Source of the DNA: Candidatus Zambryskibacteria bacterium CG11_big_fil_rev_8_21_14_0_20_42_18
GTDB lineage: Bacteria; Patescibacteriota; Minisyncoccia; Phycocordibacterales; Zambryskibacteraceae
Direction: 5' to 3'
DNA length: 19,072 nt
NCBI GenBank assembly: GCA_002787855.1
Contig: PCVB01000028.1
Span: forward strand, 1 to 19,072
Part shown: positions 6,996-12,342 of the stretch, piece after piece
Numbering within the stretch: the stretch's first letter is position 1
How the letters are laid out: every line of letters starts with the position of its first letter
Notes under the pieces: generated by a model
Told to the model about the DNA's origin: nothing
The model's input: only the letters and a program-made list of their open reading frames with translations
Database searches by the model: none
Program-made: the position numbers and the translations under genes

Positions 6996-7337
6996 TTATT
7001 TTTTACTTTCTGCCGTTCCTTTGGCTGCTTTGGCAGCGGCGATTTCCGTCTCTTTCTGCTTTTGTTCAAGCTCTTTCTGCATTTTTCCTCCGTGTCTTGT
7101 AAATTTGCGTGTAAGCGCAAACTCTCCGAGACGGTGACCGACCATATCTTCAGTAACAAACACCTCGATGTGATTCTTACCATTATGAACTCCAAAGGTG
7201 AAGCCGACCATTTCTGGAGCAATCTGACAGGCTCTTGACCACGTCTTAACAACCCCAACTGCTTCTGGTTTCTTGCCCTCGATTTTTTTCAATACTCGAG
7301 GGTCCACATATGGGCCCTTTTTGGATGATCTGGTCAT
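6996..7337 (-). CDS. rpsS: Small ribosomal subunit protein uS19 (S19) with C-terminal tail
   Basis: S19 lies in the 30S head next to S13 and the A-site tRNA. The ATG at 7337 gives 113 residues starting MTRSSKKGPYVD, matching the family start; a longer frame to 7403 crosses the promoter, and the ATG at 7376 overlaps the -10 box, so both are rejected. The signature HNGKNHIEVFVTEDMVGHRLGEFALTRKFTRHGG is intact. After it comes a tail of about 27 residues rich in Lys, Glu, Gln and Ala that ordinary S19 lacks, likely helical and exposed. This is the first gene of its transcription unit; in the canonical operon rplB would come immediately before it. Confidence 0.96.
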   Translation of the reverse strand: MTRSSKKGPYVDPRVLKKIEGKKPEAVGVVKTWSRACQIAPEMVGFTFGVHNGKNHIEVFVTEDMVGHRLGEFALTRKFTRHGGKMQKELEQKQKETEIAAAKAAKGTAESKK

Positions 7338-7357
7338 TACTGAAACAATCCCGCCAT
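7337..7357 (-). other. Candidate upstream ORF (MAGLFQ) overlapping the rpsS start
   Basis: A six-codon reading frame begins at the ATG in the centre of the rpsS leader palindrome and ends in a TAA whose last base is the A of the rpsS ATG (TAATG). The same coupling geometry joins rplF to rplR. The predicted transcription start lies about ten bases before this ATG. If translated, it could couple ribosome loading to opening of the hairpin. Chance cannot be excluded for so short a frame. Confidence 0.35.
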
Positions 7358-7364
7358 GGCGGGA
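7349..7364. repeat. Perfect 16-bp palindrome in the rpsS leader
   Basis: TCCCGCCATGGCGGGA is self-complementary over its whole length. In the transcript it would fold as a six-base-pair stem with a CATG loop, right at the 5' end of the rpsS mRNA and 11 bases before the rpsS ATG. A CCCGCC/GGCGGG hairpin also occurs in the tuf leader (14062-14082), so both may belong to one family of GC hairpins. Confidence 0.75.
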
Positions 7365-7374
7365 CGTGCGAGAC

Positions 7375-7403
7375 ATAGTATAAAAATTAAGCTCTAAAGT
7401 CAA
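7375..7403 (-). promoter_or_regulatory. Promoter of the rpsS-secY operon
   Basis: On the minus strand TTGACT (7398-7403) and TACTAT (7375-7380) are separated by exactly 17 bases, a near-consensus housekeeping sigma-factor promoter. Transcription should start near 7367-7369, giving a leader of about 30 bases. It lies just downstream of the terminator of the preceding gene, so it most likely drives rpsS through secY independently. Confidence 0.8.
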
Positions 7404-7408
7404 CGGCG

Positions 7409-7443
7409 ATAAAACAAAACCCCGTATCCCAAAGGATACGGGG
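7409..7443 (-). terminator. Intrinsic terminator after the MscS-like gene
   Basis: Read on the minus strand, arms CCCCGTATCC and GGATACGGGG form a perfect 10-bp stem with a four-base loop (7420-7443), followed at once by TTTTGTTTTAT. This is a strong rho-independent terminator ending the transcript that arrives from the L12/regulator/MscS-like side and isolating the rpsS operon. Confidence 0.9.
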
Positions 7444-7486
7444 CTCTGCCAGGTAGATACTATCTAGCTAAAATAATACCTGTGGA

Positions 7487-8182
7487 TTACTCGTGATGCT
7501 TACCACTCATTTCATTACGAAGTCGCTCGATGAAGCGAGCTGCCGCTTCTTGTCCGCCAAGACCAAAAGAAAGGCCGAGAGCGAGAGAACCAGCAATGAC
7601 AACACCAGTGAATAGAGTTTGACTAAACGAAGTAGCAATACCGAGCTGTGAGAGCGCTACAAGGATAGCGAAAACCCAAATAGCCCATTTAGCAATAGCT
7701 CCAACAAAGTGGGCTGACTTAACATCAGCGGTCTTTGCGGCTGTCACTACTACTCGTCCAATAACGTCACCAATGACACCGGCTACCAAAAGAACTAGAG
7801 CTGCGGCCAGTACTCGTGGCAAGTAGCCAAGTACTACATCCTGTAAGAAGAAGTTAACCTGTGAGAGACCGAGAACATCCAAAGCAGCTACTAAGAAAAT
7901 CAAAATCACAAACCATTTAACCAAAGCCCCAACGAATGCCCCGGAGTCAAGTTCAAGACCTCCACGACGAACAAAGGACTCAAGTCCAGCTCTACGAAGA
8001 GCGTCATCAACTTTCAAAGACTTGAACACTTGCCAAATCGCTCTACCGAAGAGCGCACCAATCAACCATCCTAGGATGAGTATGATGAGGGCAATAACGA
8101 GATTCGGGACAAAGTTAACCACTCCTATCCAGAGATTCTGGAAGGAAAGAGTCAAAACTTCTCCCCATGTGTTTAATAACAT
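7487..8182 (-). CDS. Small MscS-type (CmpX-like, TM-helix repeat) membrane protein
   Basis: The 231-residue protein has about five hydrophobic segments (roughly 24-48, 86-105, 120-146, 160-181, 189-208). Two have the conserved TM-helix pattern of the mechanosensitive-channel-related family: NLVIALIILILGWLIGALFGRAI and PRVLAAALVLLVAGVIGDVIGRVV. The last segment, GSLALGLSFGLGGQEAAARF, resembles the pore-lining third helix of MscS. The beta domain that normally follows is absent: the protein ends 20 residues later in RNEMSGKHHE. This arrangement resembles CmpX-type proteins. A role in membrane-tension or osmotic response is inferred; channel activity cannot be deduced. It is followed by a strong terminator and has a candidate promoter upstream. 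Confidence 0.8.
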   Translation of the reverse strand: MLLNTWGEVLTLSFQNLWIGVVNFVPNLVIALIILILGWLIGALFGRAIWQVFKSLKVDDALRRAGLESFVRRGGLELDSGAFVGALVKWFVILIFLVAALDVLGLSQVNFFLQDVVLGYLPRVLAAALVLLVAGVIGDVIGRVVVTAAKTADVKSAHFVGAIAKWAIWVFAILVALSQLGIATSFSQTLFTGVVIAGSLALGLSFGLGGQEAAARFIERLRNEMSGKHHE

Positions 8183-8202
8183 ATATTCTTAAAGGAATAC
8201 TT

Positions 8203-8214
8203 GTGCAAATGCAC
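8203..8214. repeat. Short inverted repeat in the MscS-like gene leader
   Basis: GTGCAAATGCAC has two 5-base complementary arms around AA. It lies between the candidate -10 box at 8257-8262 and the start codon at 8182, so it could be an operator or a small RNA hairpin. It may also be chance. Confidence 0.3.
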
Positions 8215-8256
8215 TTAGCTTTTAATTATTACCACTCTAAAAGGGGTATGTAACTT

Positions 8257-8262
8257 ATTATA
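8257..8262 (-). promoter_or_regulatory. Candidate -10 box of the MscS-like gene
   Basis: TATAAT on the minus strand lies 74 bases before the ATG. The best -35 candidate at 17 bases spacing is GTAGAT (8280-8285), which is poor. The rest of the 148-base gap between the regulator and this gene (8183-8330) shows no ORF and no convincing terminator. Confidence 0.4.
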
Positions 8263-8330
8263 CACCAGAAACAGCTCCAATCTACGTAGGTGTGGATAAT
8301 ACTAAAGGGGACCGCTTGCCGGTAGGCTGG

Positions 8331-8888
8331 CTAAATACCCAACTTATTGAGGATTTTCTCGTGTCTGTAATCCAAAATATCTCTAACAAGTTTGTCGTAG
8401 ATACCTAAACGGTATTGAAAATCAACAGTTTCAAAAACGGTATAGCGTAATTCTCTACCAAGTTCAGCTTCAATAGATGTCACGGCTGATGATAGTTTAG
8501 CTTGTTTCAAATGATCACCAACCACAAGTATATCAACGCGGGAGTCACGGTCATGTAGAAAAACGCCAGAAATAAGAATGAGTTTTATATTACCTGCTTG
8601 AGAAATCTTTTTAATTATTTCCTTATTGCTTATAGGAGTAGCATCTATAAGGAAATTTTCGACAGCAGGAAGATATACATACGAAGAATCAAGCATAAAT
8701 CCCTTGGCACGATGTTTGATAAGACCCGCCTTGGTCAAAATACGGAGTTCTTTGCGTACGGTGCCCCCTCTCTCTTTGATACGGCTAGCCACTTCAGGCA
8801 CGGTCAAAACAAGGCTGGGATTAAAGGTAAATAGACGCATTACCTTAACTTTAGCCTCACCGCCAAAAATGTGAGAAACTGATTTCAT
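8331..8888 (-). CDS. Winged-helix protein with nucleotidyltransferase-fold domain, likely transcription regulator
   Basis: The 185-residue protein has two parts. Residues 10-65 look like a winged helix-turn-helix (AKVKVMRLFTFNPSLVLTVPEVASRIKERGGTVRKELRILTKAGLIKHR). Residues 100-160 look like a nucleotidyltransferase-type fold: LILISGVFLHDRDSRVDILVVGD aligns with the GSxxxG...SDIDLLV motif of MNT-like enzymes, but the first catalytic Asp is replaced by Arg (SRVD, residues 116-119), so catalysis is doubtful. Similar HTH-NTase proteins occur in CPR genomes (from memory). It starts 34 bases after rplL and has its own promoter-like sequence, so it may control the L10-L12 unit, the MscS-like gene, or itself; this is inference. 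Confidence 0.7.
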   Translation of the reverse strand: MKSVSHIFGGEAKVKVMRLFTFNPSLVLTVPEVASRIKERGGTVRKELRILTKAGLIKHRAKGFMLDSSYVYLPAVENFLIDATPISNKEIIKKISQAGNIKLILISGVFLHDRDSRVDILVVGDHLKQAKLSSAVTSIEAELGRELRYTVFETVDFQYRLGIYDKLVRDILDYRHEKILNKLGI

Positions 8889-8894
8889 GCCTAC

Positions 8895-8922
8895 ATTCTA
8901 TCCAGTTAGGAAACTATAGCAA
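8895..8922 (-). promoter_or_regulatory. Candidate promoter of the winged-helix regulator, leaderless spacing
   Basis: On the minus strand TTGCTA (8917-8922) directly follows the rplL stop codon and is 16 bases from TAGAAT (8895-8900). Six bases separate the -10 box from the regulator ATG, so transcription should begin at or very close to the start codon. Confidence 0.5.
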
Positions 8923-9375
8923 CTACTTGAGAGTTACCTTACCGCCGGCTGTTTCTATTTGAGTTTTGAAGGCTTCGGCCTCTTCTTTCTTCATATCAGC
9001 CTTAAGCATAGAAGGCGCAGCGTCAACCAAATCTTTAGCCTCCTTAAGACCAAGACCCAAAACCTCTTTCACCACCTTGATGATGGCAATTTTGTTAGCA
9101 CCACTGTCGGTGAGTTCAACAGAGGCTGTCGATTTCTCATCTGCGGCAGGACCAGCGACAGCGGGACCAGCGACAGCTACAGCAGAAGCAGATACTCCGA
9201 ACTTATTCTCAAAAGTTTTTACCAACTCATTGAGATCAAGAACTGACATGGATTCTATTTCTTCTACGATTTTTTTAAACTTAGCTGGCACATCAACGGC
9301 TTTGGCAGGAACCGCAGGAACCGCAGGAACCGTTTTTTCATCAGATGCTGGTACAGTATTTGTATCTTTTTCCAT
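8923..9375 (-). CDS. rplL: Large ribosomal subunit protein bL12 (L7/L12) with N-terminal extension
   Basis: L12 forms the mobile stalk that recruits translational GTPases. The 150 residues comprise a Pro/Ala/Val-rich extension (about residues 1-31), the dimerisation domain FKKIVEEIESMSVLDLNELVKTFENKFGVSA, a hinge AVAVAGPAVAGPAADEK, and the C-terminal domain with KIAIIKVVKEVLGLGLKEAKDLVDAAPSMLK and the end GGKVTLK. Typical L12 is about 120-125 residues; the excess is the repeat-rich N-terminus. Two tandem DNA repeats lie in the flexible segments. The gene follows rplJ by nine bases, so the two are co-transcribed. Confidence 0.97.
   Translation of the reverse strand: MEKDTNTVPASDEKTVPAVPAVPAKAVDVPAKFKKIVEEIESMSVLDLNELVKTFENKFGVSASAVAVAGPAVAGPAADEKSTASVELTDSGANKIAIIKVVKEVLGLGLKEAKDLVDAAPSMLKADMKKEEAEAFKTQIETAGGKVTLK
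9149..9177. repeat. 15-bp tandem repeat in the L12 hinge
   Basis: GGACCAGCGACAGC occurs twice with a 15-bp period (9149-9162 and 9164-9177), encoding the repeated hinge unit AVAGP. The period is a multiple of three, so copy-number change would alter hinge length without breaking the frame. Confidence 0.75.
9305..9331. repeat. 9-bp tandem repeat, three copies, in the L12 N-terminal extension
   Basis: GCAGGAACC is repeated three times without a mismatch. On the coding strand it encodes VPAVPAVPA. Like the hinge repeat, its length preserves the reading frame. Confidence 0.85.
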
Positions 9376-9384
9376 ATTATTTAT

Positions 9385-9873
9385 TTAATTTTTAATCTTG
9401 GCTATCTCATTAAGCGCGAGAGCTATGCGCTGTATAGGGGAATTGATGATATTAACAAACTTACCCCGAAGAACATCCATGGTAGGAATCTTGGCTATCT
9501 CTTCAATTTCGAAGGCTGTCATAAAACGTCCTTCGAATATTCCTCCCATCATCTTTAGACTTTCAGGAAATTTATTCTGAAAGATATAAACCTCACGAGC
9601 TGGAGCCACCAGATCTTCTCCCCAAGCAAGAGCTAACTCCCCTTCCAAAGGCGGTTTAGTGCCTTCAAACTTTTCTTCATCAAGCGCGAGGTTGGTCAAA
9701 GTTTTTTTTGCCACCATATAAGAAACACCCTCCTTCTTGAGAGCGCGTCGCATAGAAGTTGCATTCGTCACGGATAATCCGCGGAAATTAACAAAGACTA
9801 GAGACTTGGAGTGCTTTAGTGCTTCTTTTAATTTCTTAACAACCTCTTCTTTTTTAGCTCGATTTAGGGCCAT
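9385..9873 (-). CDS. rplJ: Large ribosomal subunit protein uL10 (L10)
   Basis: L10 anchors the L12 dimers to the ribosome stalk base. From the ATG at 9873 the protein has 162 residues beginning MALNRAKKEEVVKKLKEAL, with KSLVFVNFRGLSVTNATSMRRALKKEGVSYMVAKKTLTNLAL, the FQNKFPESLKMMGG segment and a C-terminal helix that binds L12. A longer open frame extends upstream into rplB, but it crosses the leader and has no family support. The gene begins a two-gene unit with rplL placed between rplB and rpsS rather than beside rplK-rplA and rpoBC. A candidate promoter and a structured leader lie in the 133-base gap after rplB. Confidence 0.95.
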   Translation of the reverse strand: MALNRAKKEEVVKKLKEALKHSKSLVFVNFRGLSVTNATSMRRALKKEGVSYMVAKKTLTNLALDEEKFEGTKPPLEGELALAWGEDLVAPAREVYIFQNKFPESLKMMGGIFEGRFMTAFEIEEIAKIPTMDVLRGKFVNIINSPIQRIALALNEIAKIKN

Positions 9874-9882
9874 TATTATTGA

Positions 9883-9943
9883 ATAAGGCCAGAGTGAGAA
9901 GTCTCGAGAGGACTTATGGTTGCCCCTTGTCTTTGACCTTATG
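9883..9943 (-). promoter_or_regulatory. Candidate L10 leader (autoregulatory mRNA structure)
   Basis: Read on the minus strand, ATAAGGTCA (9934-9942) can pair over nine positions with TGGCCTTAT (9883-9891; one G-U pair), closing a leader about 60 bases long. Inside is AAAGACAAGGGGC and a second hairpin with arms AAGTC and GACTT around CTCTCGA. L10 leaders bound by the L10-L12 complex have this general layout, a closing stem with an AAAGA-type internal loop; the match to the known family was made from memory. The closing stem begins where the predicted transcript starts and ends nine bases before the rplJ ATG. Confidence 0.5.
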
Positions 9944-9949
9944 GAGAAT

Positions 9950-9977
9950 ACTCTACAGGAATAAAAATTTAATGCAA
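9950..9977 (-). promoter_or_regulatory. Candidate promoter of rplJ-rplL
   Basis: TTGCAT (9972-9977) and TAGAGT (9950-9955) on the minus strand are 16 bases apart. The hexamers are mediocre (three and four matches to consensus), but the predicted start near 9943 coincides with the first base pair of the leader stem, which supports the pair. Confidence 0.4.
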
Positions 9978-9990
9978 ATCTTTCTATATA

Positions 9991-10010
9991 ATAGAAAAAC
10001 CTTTTTCTAT
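9991..10010 (-). terminator. AU-rich palindrome at the rplB stop codon
   Basis: ATAGAAAAAGGTTTTTCTAT is a perfect palindrome that includes the rplB TAG stop. As RNA it gives an A/U stem without the GC content of a strong terminator; the T-run is part of the stem. It may end or slow transcription before the L10 leader, or only protect the 3' end. Confidence 0.35.
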
Positions 10011-10846
10011 CTCTTCCCAACCTTGCGACGAGTGACAACAAATTTGTTTGAATATTTCTTTGCTCGGCGAGACTTCTGACCCTTGCCTGTTGGTTTACCA
10101 TAGATAGAAATAGCGCGACGACGTCCACGACCCTGTCTGCCTTCTCCTCCTCCGTGTGGGTGATCAACGGCATTTTGTGCAGTACCACGGACTGTAGGTC
10201 GAATACCCAACCAACGCGAGCGACCGGCTTTACCGAGCTTGACCAAACGATTTTCATTATTAGAAACTTCTCCCACAGAGGCCCAGGCATTGACAGGAAC
10301 CTTGCGAACTTCGCTTGAAGGCATTTTCAAATCCACATAACCACCTTCTTTGGCTAAAACTTTTGCATAATCACCACCAGAGCGCGCAATCTTTGCTCCA
10401 CCCTTGTGTTTAAGCTCCACATTGTAGACAAAAGTACCCAAACTTATATTTCCTAAAGGAAGTCGGTTACCGGGAGTCAGAGGCGCCTTTTCAGACACGA
10501 GGTAAGTGTCTCCGACCCGAGCCGTGTTATGAAGAAGAACATATCTTTTCTCACCATCTCGATAAACTACTAGACCGATAAAGCCAGAACGATTGGGGTC
10601 GTATTCAACGGTCTTCACAGTGAAAGGAATGTCGTATTTATTGAAAGAGAAATCAACATCACGAAAAAGACGTTTATGACCGCCACCCTTATGACGAGTA
10701 GTGATGCGACCATTCTTGCCGTGGCCAGAACCACGCTTGAAACCACTAGTGAGAGACTTCTCTGGCTTAGAAGTGGTCAGAATTTTCCGGAAATTGATAC
10801 CGGACATATTGCGACGAGATTTGGTTGTGGGCTTATACTTTTTCAT
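10007..10846 (-). CDS. rplB: Large ribosomal subunit protein uL2 (L2)
   Basis: L2 is essential for peptidyl-transferase-centre architecture and subunit joining. The 279-residue protein has the full family length. Diagnostic segments are KPTTKSRRNMSG, GRITTRHKGGGHKRLFRDVDF near the start, GDTYLVSEKAPLTPGNRLPLGNI in the middle, and the catalytic-centre motif AVDHPHGGGEGRQGRGRRR with its conserved His, followed by KPTGKGQKSRRAKKYSNKFVVTRRKV. It follows rplW across a dispersed repeat and, unlike in most bacteria, is not followed by rpsS. Confidence 0.98.
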   Translation of the reverse strand: MKKYKPTTKSRRNMSGINFRKILTTSKPEKSLTSGFKRGSGHGKNGRITTRHKGGGHKRLFRDVDFSFNKYDIPFTVKTVEYDPNRSGFIGLVVYRDGEKRYVLLHNTARVGDTYLVSEKAPLTPGNRLPLGNISLGTFVYNVELKHKGGAKIARSGGDYAKVLAKEGGYVDLKMPSSEVRKVPVNAWASVGEVSNNENRLVKLGKAGRSRWLGIRPTVRGTAQNAVDHPHGGGEGRQGRGRRRAISIYGKPTGKGQKSRRAKKYSNKFVVTRRKVGKR

Positions 10847-10860
10847 AAATTTTTTTAAAT

Positions 10861-10886
10861 TTATCCTGAGCGAAGTCGAAGGATTA
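10861..10886. repeat. 26-bp interspersed repeat, copy 1 (rplW-rplB gap)
   Basis: The plus strand carries TTATCCTGAGC, GAA, then GTCGAAGGATTA. On the minus strand its first bases TAATCC supply the rplW stop codon, and it ends before the AT-rich rplB leader. It matches copy 2 at 12317-12342 except for the central triplet, which is GAA here and TTC there. The outer arms ATCCT/AGGAT are complementary. This resembles a short repeat found in many bacterial genomes (from memory). Confidence 0.8.
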
Positions 10887-11177
10887 TATTAACTCGATTT
10901 TATCTCCCTTCTTTAGGTAAACGTAAGCCTTTTTTACCCCGCTCTTGATGCCTCTTTTGCCTCGGACAAAAACCTTTTTGGCCGGTAGAGAAACAACCCG
11001 CACTTTCGTGGGAGTAATCCCGTAAGCACCATGAACAGAGGTACTGATAGATTTTTTGGTGGCATCTTTAGTGACCTCGAAAACATAGACATTGAGTTTA
11101 TCTACGCCCAAAGCTGCCTTCTCGGTGATCCGAGGTCTTAAGAGCACGCTCACTGGTTTGATGTTCGAATTATTCAT
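10884..11177 (-). CDS. rplW: Large ribosomal subunit protein uL23 (L23)
   Basis: L23 sits at the exit tunnel and docks trigger factor and SRP. The 97 residues include LLRPRITEKAAL (the L23 start motif), YVFEVTKDATKKSISTSVHGAYGITPTKVRVV, the extended loop FVRGKRGIKSGVKKAYVYLKKGDKIELI. Its start overlaps the end of rplD by eight bases, implying coupling. The stop codon is contributed by an interspersed repeat. Confidence 0.96.
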   Translation of the reverse strand: MNNSNIKPVSVLLRPRITEKAALGVDKLNVYVFEVTKDATKKSISTSVHGAYGITPTKVRVVSLPAKKVFVRGKRGIKSGVKKAYVYLKKGDKIELI

Positions 11178-11844
11178 TGTCCTTTCTACTTACACCCGGC
11201 AATACTTTGAAAGCCTTCTCTGGGTTCTCAATTACCAGATATTTATATCCAAGTAATGATACTGGGTCAAGATTTCTTGCTTCAAACATTTCTACATTGC
11301 CAATATTGCTGAAAGCGCGTTCAACCTTCTTTTCCTTGCTTGGTAGAGCGATAATAGCTGAATTCTTTCTCTTCTTGTAAATATCCTCAAACCCCTTGAT
11401 GCTTGAGAGAGATTGAAGTGTCTTGACTGCTTCCTTTGTTTTGAAATCAGTTAAAACAATTGATTTTACAAAAAGAACTTCGCCATCTCGCATCTTTCTA
11501 GAAAGGATAGTGTAGAGAGCCTTTGTTCTCATTTTCTGAGAAACTTTGCGCTCAAAATTCTTTTCGTTTCTTGGACCACCAGTCACACCTCCACCAACCC
11601 AGATAGGTGAACGAGTAGAGCCGTGTCGTGCGCGACCGGTGCCTTTTTGTTTCCAAGGTTTCTTGCCTCCCCCGCTCACTTCACTCCTATCTTTGGTATG
11701 AGCGACATTTTTTCTACGAGAAGAAAGCATGGAGTCTGCCACTTGTTTAACGAGGTCAGCATTCCAGCGGACACCAAAAATATTTGCTGGTAATGAGATT
11801 GTTCCGGACTTCTTCCCGTCTGTGCTGTATATTGTCGCTTCCAT
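11170..11844 (-). CDS. rplD: Large ribosomal subunit protein uL4 (L4)
   Basis: L4 lines the exit tunnel constriction and in E. coli regulates the S10 operon. The 224 residues carry the tunnel-loop signature HTKDRSEVSGGGKKPWKQKGTGRARHGSTRSPIWVGGGVTGGPRNEKNF near residues 49-97, and the globular part with SRKMRDGEVLFVKSI and NLDPVSLLGYKYLVI. It is slightly longer than E. coli L4 (201). It follows rplC by four bases and overlaps rplW. No S10-type L4-binding leader was recognised before rpsJ. Confidence 0.97.
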   Translation of the reverse strand: MEATIYSTDGKKSGTISLPANIFGVRWNADLVKQVADSMLSSRRKNVAHTKDRSEVSGGGKKPWKQKGTGRARHGSTRSPIWVGGGVTGGPRNEKNFERKVSQKMRTKALYTILSRKMRDGEVLFVKSIVLTDFKTKEAVKTLQSLSSIKGFEDIYKKRKNSAIIALPSKEKKVERAFSNIGNVEMFEARNLDPVSLLGYKYLVIENPEKAFKVLPGVSRKDNE

Positions 11845-11848
11845 GTTT

Positions 11849-12307
11849 TTACTTTGACTTGATCAGAAGTACGCTACCGCGTCTTCCGGGAATAGCTCCT
11901 CGGATGAAGATTTCACGTGTCTCTGGGAGAACCTTGATAACTCTTAGATTTTTTACAGTTATCTTGTTACCGCCCATACGACCAGCCATGCGTAGACCTT
12001 TGATAACACGCCCACCAGCACGACCACCACCACCGATAGAGCCAACTTCGCGCTCTGAGTGTTTCTGACCGTGAGAACGACGTCCGCCAGCAAACCCATG
12101 TCTCTTCACCCCACCTTGGAAACCCTTGCCTTTGGTTTTCCCAGAAACCGTGACAATATCTCCCTCTTTCAAGGTGAGACTTTGAGAATCAGTACTCAAG
12201 GTCTCACCTTTCTCTGCCTCAACCACGACAAGAGTAACAGGAAAGACCTCTCCGCTTTCATCGAAGATTTGAGTCATATTTACTTTCTTGGCGTTTAAGG
12301 ATTTCAT
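11849..12307 (-). CDS. rplC: Large ribosomal subunit protein uL3 (L3), internally shortened
   Basis: L3 starts 50S assembly and its loop reaches the peptidyl transferase centre. This product has 152 residues against about 205-210 normally. Both ends are recognisable: MKSLNAKKVNMTQIFDESGEVFPVTLVVVEA at the start, and GKTKGKGFQGGVKRHGFAGGRRSHGQKHSEREVGSIGGGGRAGGR, then KGLRMAGRMGGNKITVKNLRVI to the end. The missing part is the N-terminal barrel segment between about residues 32 and 100 of E. coli L3, replaced by some 20 residues. The frame is continuous, so this is an in-frame shortening, not decay. The loop Gln that is methylated in E. coli is not conserved. Confidence 0.94.
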   Translation of the reverse strand: MKSLNAKKVNMTQIFDESGEVFPVTLVVVEAEKGETLSTDSQSLTLKEGDIVTVSGKTKGKGFQGGVKRHGFAGGRRSHGQKHSEREVGSIGGGGRAGGRVIKGLRMAGRMGGNKITVKNLRVIKVLPETREIFIRGAIPGRRGSVLLIKSK

Positions 12308-12316
12308 TTCTTTTAT

Positions 12317-12342
12317 TTATCCTGAGCTTCGTCGAAGGATTA
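12317..12342. repeat. 26-bp interspersed repeat, copy 2 (rpsJ-rplC gap)
   Basis: The sequence matches copy 1 at 10861-10886 in 23 of 26 positions; the differences are the central triplet TTC in place of GAA. On the minus strand it begins TAATCC, which supplies the rpsJ stop, and ends 9 bases before the rplC start. Here CTTCG and CGAAG form an inner hairpin. Confidence 0.8.

Noticed and set aside
7338..7403. Longer S19 start, including an ATG at 7376
   Set aside because: The ATG at 7376 lies inside the -10 box, and the family start MTRSSKKGP fits the ATG at 7337.
9874..10290. Upstream extension of rplJ into rplB, giving a 301-residue protein
   Set aside because: The added residues are a frame overlapping rplB, cross the leader hairpin and have no L10 similarity. 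The ATG at 9873 gives the family start MALNRAKKEE.
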